Assembly: GCF_025231485.1 (NCBI RefSeq)
Contig: NZ_CP104003.1
Location: 1,736,001-1,800,000 of the forward strand
DNA from: Salinirubellus salinus
GTDB lineage: Archaea; Halobacteriota; Halobacteria; Halobacteriales; Haloarculaceae
Direction: 5' to 3'
Length of the DNA stretch: 64,000 bases
Below the pieces are notes generated by a model, which was given only the letters and a program-made list of their open reading frames with translations, had not been told where the DNA came from and made no database searches. Positions within the stretch are counted from its first letter, which is position 1, and the number at the start of each line of letters is the position of its first letter. Shown here piece by piece: positions 26,596 to 35,164 of this stretch. Made by a program: the position numbers and the translations under genes.

Positions 26596-27009
26596 GTGCC
26601 GCGAGGGACGTACACGCTGGTGCTGGAACTGACTGCCGACGCCTCGGTCGAGGTGGGCGCCCTCGGCGAGTGCGCGTTCGAGGCGGGCCACTACGCCTAC
26701 ACCGGGAGCGCGTTCGGGGCCGGTGGGCTCTCGCGCGTCGACCGGCACCGCGACCTCGTGACCGGGGCGCGGGAGGTACGCCACTGGCACGTCGACTACC
26801 TGCTCTGTCACCCGGCGACACGGCTTCGGGAGGTGGTGACGACGGAGGGAGCGGACGTGGAGTGTGCCGTCGCCCGGCGTCTCCCAGACGGTCCCGTCGG
26901 AGGGTTCGGGTCGTCGGACTGTGACTGCGAGAGCCACCTCGCGACGCTCGGGGAGGCCCCCATCGAGACGGTCCGGACGGCGCACGAGCGCGCACGTCGC
27001 GACGACTAG
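26596..27009 (+). CDS. DUF123 / GIY-YIG-type protein
   Basis: 137 residues from GTG 26596. The domain begins GTYTLVLELTADASVEVGAL, with HYAYTGSAFGAGGLSRVDRH, HWHVDYLL and the Cys-rich FGSSDCDCESHL near the end, all typical of DUF123. This family, related to GIY-YIG nucleases, is often found next to or fused with endonuclease III; no such gene is adjacent here. Its enzymatic role is unproven. The stop codon shares the palindrome CTAG (27006-27009) with the convergent DMT transporter gene. Confidence 0.85.
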   Translation: MPRGTYTLVLELTADASVEVGALGECAFEAGHYAYTGSAFGAGGLSRVDRHRDLVTGAREVRHWHVDYLLCHPATRLREVVTTEGADVECAVARRLPDGPVGGFGSSDCDCESHLATLGEAPIETVRTAHERARRDD

Positions 27010-27965
27010 TCCGGGGTGGGGTCGCCCACCGGGTCCTCCGGGTCGGGGGGCTCAGCCTCGCGAGCACGGGTGGTGACGTAGATGCCGCCGAGGACCACCG
27101 CGCCGCCCGCGAGCGTGAGGAGGTCGGGGACCTCGGAGAGCAGGACGACGGCGAGCAGGGTGCTCCCGACGGGTTCGCCCAGCAGCGAGACGCTCACCAC
27201 GGAGGCTTCGAGGTGCCCGAGCGCCCAGTTGAACACGGTGTGGCCGAAGATGCCGGGGCCGACGGCCATCCCGAGGAACAGGAGCCACTCCTCCGTCGGG
27301 TAGTCGAACAGGGTCGGGCCGAGCGCTCGGCCGGCGGCGAGGGCGTCGCCGAGGACGAACGCGAACAGCGCGACCGCACAGACACCGTAGACGACGACCA
27401 CGTACGGGACCAGCGGGACGCGCTGGCGGAGCGAGCGGCCTGCGAGGTAGTACGCCGCGACCATCACCGCCCCGACCACCGCGAGTGCGTTCCCGTAGAG
27501 CGGGCGTGAGGCCGCACCCCCGCCCTCGGCCGCGGACATCAACACCATCCCGACGAGCGCGACGGCGATGCCGGCGGCTTTCGTCCGGCCGACGCGCTCG
27601 TCCAGCAGGAGGGTGGCCCCCACGGCGACGAACACGGGCTGTGACTGGACGAGCGTGACACTCGCGGCGACGGTGGTCCAGCGCAGCGACTCGAACCACG
27701 TCGCGAAGTGGAGCGCCAGCGCCAGTCCCGAGCCCCCCGCCACGAGCAGGTCGCGCGCCGAGAGCGACCGGAGTGCCGTGCCGTAGCGGGTGAACGCGAA
27801 CGGTGCGAGCAGCAGGGTCGTGAACAACACGCGGTAGAACGCCTTGACGATCGAGGGTGCGCCGCTCCAGCGGACGAGGATGGCACTCGTCGACACTGCG
27901 AGGACGGCGACGACGAGCGCCGCCAGCGGAGGGACCGACGCCTCGGCCCGGTCGACGAGGTTCAC
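27006..27965 (-). CDS. DMT superfamily (EamA) transporter
   Basis: 319 residues with ten predicted membrane helices in two EamA repeats (about 15-145 and 160-300). The first repeat includes FATWFESLRWTTVAASVTLV, the second PGIFGHTVFNWALGHLEASV and GEPVGSTLLAVVLLSE. Members export or import small metabolites such as amino acids or nucleotide precursors; the substrate is unknown. Start GTG 27965 gives MNLVDRAE with the first helix soon after. It ends in a Pro/Asp-rich tail. It is convergent with the DUF123 gene, sharing the CTAG stop. Confidence 0.9.
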   Translation of the reverse strand: MNLVDRAEASVPPLAALVVAVLAVSTSAILVRWSGAPSIVKAFYRVLFTTLLLAPFAFTRYGTALRSLSARDLLVAGGSGLALALHFATWFESLRWTTVAASVTLVQSQPVFVAVGATLLLDERVGRTKAAGIAVALVGMVLMSAAEGGGAASRPLYGNALAVVGAVMVAAYYLAGRSLRQRVPLVPYVVVVYGVCAVALFAFVLGDALAAGRALGPTLFDYPTEEWLLFLGMAVGPGIFGHTVFNWALGHLEASVVSVSLLGEPVGSTLLAVVLLSEVPDLLTLAGGAVVLGGIYVTTRAREAEPPDPEDPVGDPTPD

Positions 27966-28069
27966 GCTCTGGGGTACGACGGGAGGTGCTTACCGGTGTC
28001 GGTCGCGCGGGACCGGAAGGTCCGCGAGTTGCGCGAACGGCGGCGCCGTGAGCGCGGCGGACACACGGA

Positions 28070-28094
28070 CTCTCCGAGGGTTCAAGTCGGAGAG
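28070..28094. repeat. Perfect hairpin with T-loop-like loop
   Basis: CTCTCCGA (28070-28077) and TCGGAGAG (28087-28094) form a perfect 8-base-pair stem around loop GGGTTCAAG. It lies between the mini-flavoprotein gene (ends 28193, minus strand) and the DMT gene start (27965). It may end or stabilise the flavoprotein mRNA. It resembles a tRNA T-loop, but no tRNA folds around it. Confidence 0.5.
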
Positions 28095-28192
28095 CGGGAC
28101 CAGACGGCCCGTGACCTGAACACGGGGCGCGTCGGTCACGGCTGGAGTGTGGCACGCCGACGCGCCGTTAACCCACGTGCCACCTGTTCGCC

Positions 28193-28780
28193 CTACTCGT
28201 CGCCCTCGTCGGTGAGCAACTCGCCCACCGCTTCGGCGTCGGCCGGCACGTCGAAGTCGTGGTAGTGGTCGCCGCGCTCCTTCGAGAGGACGTTCAGCGC
28301 CGCGGCCGCCCCGTCGCCCGCGGAGATGACGGCCTGCCACTCCTCGGCGCGGACCATCGCCCCCGTCGCGTAGGCGTCCTCGACGCTCGTCTCCATGGTC
28401 ACGTCGACAGCCACGAGGTCGCCGTCGAACGCACAGCCCAGTGCTTCGGCGAGGTCACGGTTCGCGCCCGTCGCCAGCACCAGGTAGGCCGACTCGTGGG
28501 TCTCGCCGTCGACGGTGACGGCGAACCCGTCGTCGGTCCGCTCGACGCTCGTGACCTCTGCCTCGTGGCGCTCGACGCCGAACGAGTCGACCTGTGCGCG
28601 CGCCGTCTCGAGGAACGCGCTCCCGTCGACCGAGCCGATGCCGAGGTAGTTGAACAGGTGGGCCTTGTGCATCCAGGTACCGTCGGTGTCGAACACCGTC
28701 GTGGAGAGGCCGTTCTTCGCGGTGAACAGGGCGGCCGAGAGGCCGGCGGGACCGCCGCCGACCACGATGACGTCGGACAT
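28193..28780 (-). CDS. Thioredoxin-reductase-like mini-flavoprotein
   Basis: 195 residues from ATG 28780 (MSDVIVVGGGPAGLSAALFT; alternative ATGs at 28783 and 28789). The FAD Rossmann motif GGGPAGLSAA starts the protein, SAYLVLATGANRDLAEAL is the second FAD contact and DAYATGAMVR ... SAGDGAAAALNVLSKERG resembles the C-terminal FAD motif of thioredoxin reductases. It is far shorter than the usual 310-330 residues: the NADPH-binding domain and redox CxxC are missing. It may act as a flavin-only oxidoreductase or with a partner. The gene is followed by a hairpin at 28070. Confidence 0.8.
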   Translation of the reverse strand: MSDVIVVGGGPAGLSAALFTAKNGLSTTVFDTDGTWMHKAHLFNYLGIGSVDGSAFLETARAQVDSFGVERHEAEVTSVERTDDGFAVTVDGETHESAYLVLATGANRDLAEALGCAFDGDLVAVDVTMETSVEDAYATGAMVRAEEWQAVISAGDGAAAALNVLSKERGDHYHDFDVPADAEAVGELLTDEGDE

Positions 28781-28854
28781 CATCCCCATCGTACGCTACG
28801 GAGTGACAAAAGCCCAGGAGTGACACACACGTCACCAGCTGTCCGTTCGGGCGG

Positions 28855-29331
28855 CTACTCGAGGAGTTGCTTCGTCTTCCGGTGGCGATACCGGAACATC
28901 GGCTCGAAGCCCACCCAGTTGCCCAGCGGTCCCAGCGCCCCGCCCACGACGGGGAGGCTGTACTCAACCCGGTCGGCGACGATGGTCGCCCCGTCGTCGG
29001 CGAAGAAGCGGTGGGTGTGTACCCACTCGGGGAACGGTCCACCCTCCATCTCGTCGCGGAAGTAGGCGCTCCCCTCGCGTTCCTCGCGCTCGGTGATGAC
29101 GGAGGTCCACGTCTGTCGCGGGCCGACGCCGCCCGGCTGCATCGCCATGTCGATGCGGCTCCCCGGCTCGAGCACATCGGGGTCGGCCTCGCCGTCGGGG
29201 CCGGTGACGCCCTCGACCTCGAGGTTCATGAACGTCGGCGTGAGCGCCTCCAGTCCCGAGACCTGCGAGTGGAACGCCCACACCTCGTCGAACGGGGCGT
29301 CGACACGGGTCTCCCGCGTGTAAATCGGCAT
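28855..29331 (-). CDS. SRPBCC-family protein, 158 aa
   Basis: Starts MPIYTRETRVDAPFDEVWAF, the typical SRPBCC first strand and helix, followed by QTWTSVITEREEREGSAYF, WVHTHRFFADDGATIVADRV and a last helix with FRYRHRKTKQLLE. It belongs to the group once named cell-division-inhibitor-like because of a distant SulA-neighbour similarity; the real ligand is unknown. Preceded on the same strand by a 2-helix membrane protein gene (gap 68 bases), so it may be part of a small operon with the Lrp-type regulator at 29667. Confidence 0.75.
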   Translation of the reverse strand: MPIYTRETRVDAPFDEVWAFHSQVSGLEALTPTFMNLEVEGVTGPDGEADPDVLEPGSRIDMAMQPGGVGPRQTWTSVITEREEREGSAYFRDEMEGGPFPEWVHTHRFFADDGATIVADRVEYSLPVVGGALGPLGNWVGFEPMFRYRHRKTKQLLE

Positions 29332-29399
29332 ACCACACGTAGGTCCGGGACGGTGAAAACGGCGCGGGTCCCGGTAGCGTTCGGGGGCGGTCGGCCCGG

Positions 29400-29660
29400 T
29401 CAGTCGGCGTAGACCAGTCGGTCCACCACGGGGTCGATGGTGACGATGGAGCCGAGCCACAGCACCGCGAGAGCGATGGTGCCGAGCCACGCCGTCGTCG
29501 GGAAGATCGGCCCGGCGCTGGCGAGGAAGAGGGACAGCGTGAGGAGGACGAGGGCGAGCGCCACGACGTCGTTCGCGAGCGCCCAGATGGCGTGCGCCTT
29601 CTCGCCGGCGGTGGCGTCGTGCCACCCCCGGCGCATCTCGTAGAGGATGTCGACGATCAC
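29400..29660 (-). CDS. Two-helix membrane protein, 86 aa
   Basis: Starts at GTG 29660 (MIVDILYEMRRGWHDATAGE), six bases after the stop of the Lrp-type gene, so it is probably co-transcribed and translationally coupled. Two hydrophobic segments follow: LANDVVALALVLLTLSLFLA and AWLGTIALAVLWLGSIVTI. No family recognised. Its close link with the regulator suggests a shared role, which is inference. Confidence 0.6.
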   Translation of the reverse strand: MIVDILYEMRRGWHDATAGEKAHAIWALANDVVALALVLLTLSLFLASAGPIFPTTAWLGTIALAVLWLGSIVTIDPVVDRLVYAD

Positions 29661-29666
29661 ACTCGC

Positions 29667-30095
29667 TCACTTCAGCCGTTCCTGCAGGAACGAGGGGTGG
29701 GCAGCCTCCACGCCGTCGATGGAGAGGATGTCCTCGGAGATGACCCGACCGACGGCGTCCCCGTCGGCAGCCCGGACCTCGGCCATCAGCATGTGGTCGC
29801 CGCTGGAGGTGTAGAGCTCCTCGACGGCGTCCAGTTCCTTCAGCGCCCGCGTCGCCTCGACGTAGCGCTCGCTGGCCACGTCGATACCGACGAGGGCGAT
29901 GGACCTCGAGGAGAGTTTCTTCGGGTCGACGTCGGCGGTGTAGCCGACGATGACTCCGTCCGTCTCCAGTTTGTCGATGTACTTCCGGACCGTCGGCTTG
30001 GAGACCCCGACTCGTTCGGCTATCTCGGCGTAGGAGGCCTGTGCGTCGTCCTCCAGTACCGAGAGGATTCGGTCCTCCGTCGACCCCGCGCTCAT
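29667..30095 (-). CDS. Lrp/AsnC family transcription regulator
   Basis: 142 residues. N-terminal winged helix-turn-helix with SYAEIAERVGVSKPTVRKYI (about 21-40) and C-terminal RAM/effector domain (about 65-140) with ALVGIDVASERYVEATRALK and SSGDHMLMAEVRA. Lrp-type proteins form octamers of dimers and respond to amino acids. The gene is divergent from ilvD with a 301-base spacer, so control of branched-chain amino-acid synthesis is a reasonable guess. A TATA box (CATATTTTTTC on the minus strand) lies 22-32 bases before the ATG. Confidence 0.92.
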   Translation of the reverse strand: MSAGSTEDRILSVLEDDAQASYAEIAERVGVSKPTVRKYIDKLETDGVIVGYTADVDPKKLSSRSIALVGIDVASERYVEATRALKELDAVEELYTSSGDHMLMAEVRAADGDAVGRVISEDILSIDGVEAAHPSFLQERLK

Positions 30096-30396
30096 GGAAG
30101 TCGCTTTGTCGGGACGGAAAAAATATGTTGCGAATCGTAAACCCGGGTGGAACGGGCCGGAGACCCCGTCCTCCGTGGCGACGAGCGGCGTGCGAACCAC
30201 GGCACACAGGGGTCGGCTGGGGAGGCACGAGGGTGCTGCGGGGCGGGGCTGTTCAGTCGGGCCGTGATATCCGCGCGCGTGCCGGTTCACCCCGCCGGAC
30301 GACCGCTCGCTCGCCACACCACGGGAGACCCGAGAACTTCCCAACAATATCCGCCCGACGCACGGCGTTTAAGCCGCCCCACCCCCTCGCCCCGGT
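30096..30396. promoter_or_regulatory. Divergent control region between lrp-type gene and ilvD
   Basis: 301 bases without an ORF. On the minus side a TATA-like CATATTTTTTC (30117-30127) serves the regulator. On the plus side TTTAAG (30368-30373) lies 24-29 bases before the ilvD ATG. TGTTGCGAATCGTAAA (30125-30140) lies close to the regulator TATA box and could be a binding site; this is a guess. The middle part, 30150-30330, shows nothing distinct. Confidence 0.5.
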
Positions 30397-32148
30397 ATGA
30401 GCCAGCAGGAGCCACCCGAACGCGACGACGCTCCCGACCCGTCGGAGAAGCCGGACCGTCTCCCCTCGAAGGAGGTCACCGAAGGGCCCGAACGCGCCCC
30501 ACACCGCGCGATGTTCCGCGCGATGGGGTTCGACGACGCCGACCTCGCCTCGCCGATGGTCGGTATCGCCAACCCCGCGGCCGACATCACGCCGTGTAAC
30601 GTCCACCTCGACGACGTGGCCGACGCGGCCATCGAGGGCGTCGAGAACGCCGGCGGGATGCCCATCGAGTTCGGCACCATCACCATCTCCGACGCCATCT
30701 CGATGGGGACCGAGGGGATGAAGGCCTCGCTCATCTCGCGCGAGGTCATCGCCGACAGCGTCGAGCTGGTCGCCTTCGGCGAGCGGATGGACGCCCTCGT
30801 CACCGTCGCCGGCTGTGACAAGAACCTCCCCGGGATGATGATGGCGGCCATCCGGACCGACCTCCCCACGGTGTTCCTCTACGGCGGGTCCATCATGCCC
30901 GGCGAGCACGAGGGCCGCGAGGTGACCATCCAGAACGTCTTCGAGGGCGTCGGCTCCGTCGCCTACGGCGACATGACCGAGGAGGAGCTGGACGACCTCG
31001 AACGCCACGCCTGCCCCGGTGCCGGCTCCTGTGGCGGGATGTTCACCGCGAACACGATGGCCTCCATCTCGGAGGCCCTCGGGCTGGCCCCGCTCGGGAG
31101 TGCGTCCCCGCCAGCCGAGGACCCCTCGCGCTACGACACCGCGCGCGAGGCGGGCGAACTCGTCCTCGACGCCGTCGAACACGACCGCAAGCCCAGCGAC
31201 GTGCTCTCCCGGGAGTCGTTCGAGAACGCCATCGCCCTGCAGGTCGCCATCGGTGGGTCGACCAACGGCGTCCTGCACCTCCTCGCACTCGCGGCCGAGG
31301 CGGGCATCGACCTCGACATCGAGGACTTCGACGAGATATCGAAGCGGACGCCGAAACTGGCGAACCTCCAGCCCGGCGGCACCCGCGTGATGAACGACCT
31401 CCACGAGATCGGCGGCGTGCCCGTGGTGTTGCGGCGGATGCTCGACGCCGGCCTGATACACGGCGACGCGATGACAGTGACGGGCCGCACCATCGCCGAG
31501 GAACTGGAGCACCTGGACCTGCCCGACGACGACGAGATCGAGGCGGACTTCCTCTACACCGTCGAGGAACCGCTCCACGAGGAGGGCGCCATCAAGATCC
31601 TCACCGGCAACCTCGCGCCCGACGGCGCGGTCCTGAAGGTCACCGGCGAGGACCAGTTCCACCACGAGGGGCCGGCACGCGTCTTCGAGAGCGAGGAAGA
31701 CGCGATGCAGTACGTCCAGGAGGGTCACATCGAGAGCGGCGACGTCATCGTCATCCGCAACGAGGGGCCGCAGGGCGGCCCGGGGATGCGCGAGATGCTC
31801 GGCGTGACGGCGGCAGTCGTCGGTGCCGGCCACGAGGACGACGTGGCGATGATAACCGACGGTCGGTTCTCCGGTGCGACCCGTGGCCCGATGGTCGGCC
31901 ACGCCGCGCCCGAGGCGTTCGTCGGCGGCCCCATCGCCGCGCTGGAGGACGGTGACGTGGTGACCGTCGACATCCCGTCGCGTGACATCTCGGTCGGCCT
32001 GACCGACGAGGAACTCGAGACACGGCTGGCCGACTGGGAGCCGCCGGCGCCGAACTACTCGTCGGGCGTGCTGGCGAAGTACGGACTGGCGTTCGACTCG
32101 GCGGCGAACGGGGCCGTGACGAACCCCGGCGTGAAGCGGGACGACTGA
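30397..32148 (+). CDS. ilvD: Dihydroxy-acid dehydratase
   Basis: 583 residues, full length. The family Fe-S ligand cysteines are present in [20 protein letters not shown] and [17 protein letters not shown]-terminal motifs [20 protein letters not shown] and [10 protein letters not shown] complete the active site. It dehydrates 2,3-dihydroxy-isovalerate and 2,3-dihydroxy-3-methylvalerate to the 2-oxo acids in valine and isoleucine synthesis, in the cytoplasm. The other ilv genes are not adjacent. A TATA box 24-29 bases upstream suggests a leaderless mRNA. The divergent Lrp-type gene may regulate it. Confidence 0.97.
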   Translation: MSQQEPPERDDAPDPSEKPDRLPSKEVTEGPERAPHRAMFRAMGFDDADLASPMVGIANPAADITPCNVHLDDVADAAIEGVENAGGMPIEFGTITISDAISMGTEGMKASLISREVIADSVELVAFGERMDALVTVAGCDKNLPGMMMAAIRTDLPTVFLYGGSIMPGEHEGREVTIQNVFEGVGSVAYGDMTEEELDDLERHACPGAGSCGGMFTANTMASISEALGLAPLGSASPPAEDPSRYDTAREAGELVLDAVEHDRKPSDVLSRESFENAIALQVAIGGSTNGVLHLLALAAEAGIDLDIEDFDEISKRTPKLANLQPGGTRVMNDLHEIGGVPVVLRRMLDAGLIHGDAMTVTGRTIAEELEHLDLPDDDEIEADFLYTVEEPLHEEGAIKILTGNLAPDGAVLKVTGEDQFHHEGPARVFESEEDAMQYVQEGHIESGDVIVIRNEGPQGGPGMREMLGVTAAVVGAGHEDDVAMITDGRFSGATRGPMVGHAAPEAFVGGPIAALEDGDVVTVDIPSRDISVGLTDEELETRLADWEPPAPNYSSGVLAKYGLAFDSAANGAVTNPGVKRDD

Positions 32149-32201
32149 ACGGTCGTCCGCCAGCCCCCCGTTTATCATCTCGTACCGACACTAGAGGGAG
32201 C

Positions 32202-33134
32202 GTGACCCCTCCCTCCGCCCCGGCGGCCGACTCCGACACCCTCCTCGCCGACCTGCAGGCCACCCGCTCGCTGACCGTCCAGTGGACGCTCGTCGGCTCC
32301 CTCGGGTTCCTCCTCTCGTTCGGCGTGTTCGCGCTGCTGTACGAACTGCTCGTCGGGGGGCCGCTCAGCCTCCGTCTCGGCCTCGACGTGCCGTGGTGGC
32401 ACCCCGGACTCGACCTGCTGGCGCTCCTGCTCGCCGGGACGCTGATACTCGTCCCTCACGAGTGGCTCCACGGGCTCGCCATCCGCTACTACGGCGGAAA
32501 GCCCCGCTACGGCGTGGGCGTTTCGCACTTCGTCGTGCCCTACGCGTACGCGACGACCGACCACCGCTTCGAGCGGAACCAGTTCGCCGTCGTCCTGCTG
32601 GCGCCGCTCGTCGGCATCAGTCTCGTCGGTGTCCCCCTGATGGTCCTGACCGGGTGGGGCTGGCTCGTCCTCCCGCTCGCGGCGAACGCCGGCGGCGCCG
32701 TCGTCGACTGCTGGATGCTCCTGACGGTGCTCGGCTACCCCGCCCACGTCACCGTCGAGGACCACGAGACGGGCGTCCGCATCCTCGGCCACCCCGGCGA
32801 CAGTCCACGACCGCTCTCGGTCGGCGGCCTCGTCTGGGACGCGCTGGTCGGGTCGGCGAGCGCCACCGTCGGCCTCCTCGTGCTGTTCGCCGTCCTCGGG
32901 CCGTGGCTGCTCTCGGCGCTGGGTGTCACCTCGCTCGTCTTCGGCACCCGCGGCACCCCGACGTTCCTGTTCGCGTTCGAAAGCACGGCCACGAGCGTCT
33001 CGTTCGGGTTCGGACCGGGGGTACTGGTGCTAGGTGCGGCCGCCGGGCTCGGCTACGCGTTCGTCCGGTCGCGGCGCCGCCAGCGCCGGGTGCGGGCCGA
33101 GGCGAACGACGCCGACGTGCACTCGGAGTCGTAG
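32202..33134 (+). CDS. DUF3267 membrane protein with zinc-protease-like HExxH motif
   Basis: 310 residues from GTG 32202. About six membrane helices. The second is followed by VPHEWLHGLAIRYYGGKPRY, an HExxH zinc-binding signature, as in DUF3267 and M50-type membrane proteases. A second conserved block is ANAGGAVVDCWMLLTVLGY. The family is thought to be a divergent membrane metalloprotease group; activity is unproven. It follows ilvD by 53 bases on the same strand, but a functional link is not obvious. The C-terminus is basic (RSRRRQRRVRAEAN). Confidence 0.8.
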   Translation: MTPPSAPAADSDTLLADLQATRSLTVQWTLVGSLGFLLSFGVFALLYELLVGGPLSLRLGLDVPWWHPGLDLLALLLAGTLILVPHEWLHGLAIRYYGGKPRYGVGVSHFVVPYAYATTDHRFERNQFAVVLLAPLVGISLVGVPLMVLTGWGWLVLPLAANAGGAVVDCWMLLTVLGYPAHVTVEDHETGVRILGHPGDSPRPLSVGGLVWDALVGSASATVGLLVLFAVLGPWLLSALGVTSLVFGTRGTPTFLFAFESTATSVSFGFGPGVLVLGAAAGLGYAFVRSRRRQRRVRAEANDADVHSES

Positions 33135-33253
33135 CCCCGACCACCGCGCCGGTTGCCGGTTTCGGTAAGGGTCGCGCGCACACGCGCGAGGGATTCTTGT
33201 GCCTCCGGCCCCTATCTCGAGATACGTTCGGCACACCGCCGAGACACACCCAT

Positions 33254-35098
33254 ATGACTCAGGAACTCCCCCCGCACGAGAGCCACGACTCTCACGAGCA
33301 GACCCCCGACTACGAGACGGTCAGCGTGCCCGTCCTCGTGATCGGTGCAGGGGCCGCGGGCGCCCGGACGGCCATCGAACTGGCCGAGCGCGGCGTCGAG
33401 ACGCTCGTGGTCGGCAAGCGCGACCACGGTGACGCCCACACGACGTGGGCCGCCGGCGGCGTCAACGGCGCGCTCGGGAGCCTGGACCCCGAGGACGACT
33501 GGACCATCCACGCCGCGGACACGCTGAAGGAGGGCCACTTCCTCAACGACCCCGTCGCCGTCGAGACGGTGACCGAGGCGATGCCCGACCGCCTCCGCGA
33601 ACTCGACGAGTGGGGGATGGCCTTCGACAGGACCGAGGACGGCGAGATCGCCCAGCGCTACTTCGGCGCCCAGTCGTTCCGCCGGACCGCCTTCGTCGGC
33701 GACCGGACCGGCGAGGCGATGCTCGACACGCTCGTCGCGAAGGCCCAGTCGCTCTCCATCCCGTACCGCGAGAACGTGCTCGTCACCGAACTCCTGAGCG
33801 ACGGCCAGCGGGTGTACGGGGCCGTCGCCGTGGACCTCGAGGACGGCCACTTCGTCCTGTTCGAGACGGACTACGTCGTCCTGGCGGCCGGGGGCGCCTC
33901 GGCGCTCTACGGCCGGCACTCCTCGCGCGACGACGAGAACACGGCCGACGGGCCGGCGCTCGCCTACGAGGCCGGCGCGGAGCTGATGGACCTCGAGTTC
34001 GTCCAGTTCCACCCGACCGGGATGATGGGCGACCGCTACGGCGAGGAGTGGGACGGCCGCCTCGTCACCGAAGCCGTCCGTGGCGAGGGGGGCCGCCTCT
34101 ACAACGCAGCCGTCTCCGCGAGCGAAGCGAGCGGAGGCTCGGGAGAACGGGGTTCTCCCGGTGGGGAGCGGTTCATGGAGCGCTACAGCCCCGACCAGAT
34201 GGAGCTCGACGCCCGCGACGTCGTCGCCCGCGCCATCGCGCAGGAGGTCCGCGAGGGCCGGGGCACCGAGAACGGCGGCGTCTACCTCGACATCAGCCAC
34301 CGGGACGCAGACTACGTCCGCGAGCGGCTGCCGAAGATGTACGAGCGGTTCCAGTCGCTCGGCGTCGACATCACCGAGGAACCGATGGAGGTGGCACCGA
34401 CCGCGCACTACACGATGGGCGGCGTCGACATCGACTGGGAGACGGGTGCGACCCGTGTCGACCGCCTGTTCGCCGTCGGTGAGACGGTGGCGGGCGTCCA
34501 CGGCGCGAACCGACTGGGGGGCAACTCCCTCGCGGAGACGGTGGCGATGGGCAAGGTGGTCGGCGAGACGGTCGCCGACCGCGACCCCGGCAGCTCCGAA
34601 CTGCCCGCCTCGATGCGGGCGTACGCCGAGCGGTCGATGGCGTCGCTCCGGGAACTGGCCGCGAGCGACGGCGACGTCGCGCCGGCGGAACTCGTCGAGG
34701 AACTCCGTCGCGTGATGGACGAGCACGCCGGCATCCTCCGGGACGCCGAGAGCCTCCGCGTGGGACTCGACCGACTGGCCGGCTTGCGCGAGCGGACCGC
34801 CGACCTGCGACTGGACGGCGACCGGACGAGCGAGTCGTTCGAACTCGCGGTCGACCTCTCGTTCCTCCTGACCGTCGCCGAGTGCGTCCTGCGCGGGGCG
34901 CTCCTGCGTGAGGAGTCACGCGGTGCCCACAGCCGCACCGACTTCCCCGAGATGGACCCCGAGTGGCGGCGGAACCTCCTGTTCCACCGGACGGAGACGG
35001 GGATGGCCCACCGGAGCCGTGGCGTCGCCGAACCCAGTGAGACCGTTCGCGAGGCACTGGACGCCGGCTACGAGCTGGACTACCACCACCTCGAGTAG
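33254..35098 (+). CDS. FAD-binding fumarate reductase / L-aspartate oxidase family flavoprotein
   Basis: 614 residues. The N-terminal FAD motif is VLVIGAGAAGARTAIELAER and the flavin-attachment type loop reads AHTTWAAGGVNGALG. Substrate-side motifs include VQFHPTGM, HYTMGGVDID, and GANRLGGNSLAETVAMGK. The C-terminal helical domain (about 480-614) is complete. No membrane-anchor or iron-sulfur subunit gene is next to it, so it is not part of a classic sdh operon; a soluble oxidase or fumarate reductase role is likely. Residues 287-306 contain a Gly/Ser-rich insertion with a palindrome (separate entry) that is unlike the rest of the protein. Confidence 0.85.
   Translation: MTQELPPHESHDSHEQTPDYETVSVPVLVIGAGAAGARTAIELAERGVETLVVGKRDHGDAHTTWAAGGVNGALGSLDPEDDWTIHAADTLKEGHFLNDPVAVETVTEAMPDRLRELDEWGMAFDRTEDGEIAQRYFGAQSFRRTAFVGDRTGEAMLDTLVAKAQSLSIPYRENVLVTELLSDGQRVYGAVAVDLEDGHFVLFETDYVVLAAGGASALYGRHSSRDDENTADGPALAYEAGAELMDLEFVQFHPTGMMGDRYGEEWDGRLVTEAVRGEGGRLYNAAVSASEASGGSGERGSPGGERFMERYSPDQMELDARDVVARAIAQEVREGRGTENGGVYLDISHRDADYVRERLPKMYERFQSLGVDITEEPMEVAPTAHYTMGGVDIDWETGATRVDRLFAVGETVAGVHGANRLGGNSLAETVAMGKVVGETVADRDPGSSELPASMRAYAERSMASLRELAASDGDVAPAELVEELRRVMDEHAGILRDAESLRVGLDRLAGLRERTADLRLDGDRTSESFELAVDLSFLLTVAECVLRGALLREESRGAHSRTDFPEMDPEWRRNLLFHRTETGMAHRSRGVAEPSETVREALDAGYELDYHHLE
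34113..34166 (+). repeat. In-frame palindromic insertion in the FAD oxidoreductase gene
   Basis: The DNA reads GCGAGCGAAGCGAGCGGAGG (34118-34137), with GCGAGC repeated, then GGGAGAAC-GGG-GTTCTCCC (34141-34159), a perfect 8-base-pair hairpin. It adds about 18 residues (SASEASGGSGERGSPGGE) between conserved blocks YNAAV and RFMERYSPDQ, without breaking the frame. Low-complexity units rich in CGAGCGAAGCGAGC are frequent in haloarchaeal genomes, so this may be a small mobile or recurrent element. Boundaries are estimated. Confidence 0.6.
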
Positions 35099-35164
35099 CG
35101 CGTCGGGGGCCCGCTCGTTTTCCGGCTTGCCAACCGCTTACCGGTCGGCGCGCCTCTCTCCGGT

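Noticed and set aside
28040-28110. tRNA gene suggested by GGGTTCAAG
   Set aside because: No acceptor, D or anticodon stem pairs around it; only a single hairpin forms.
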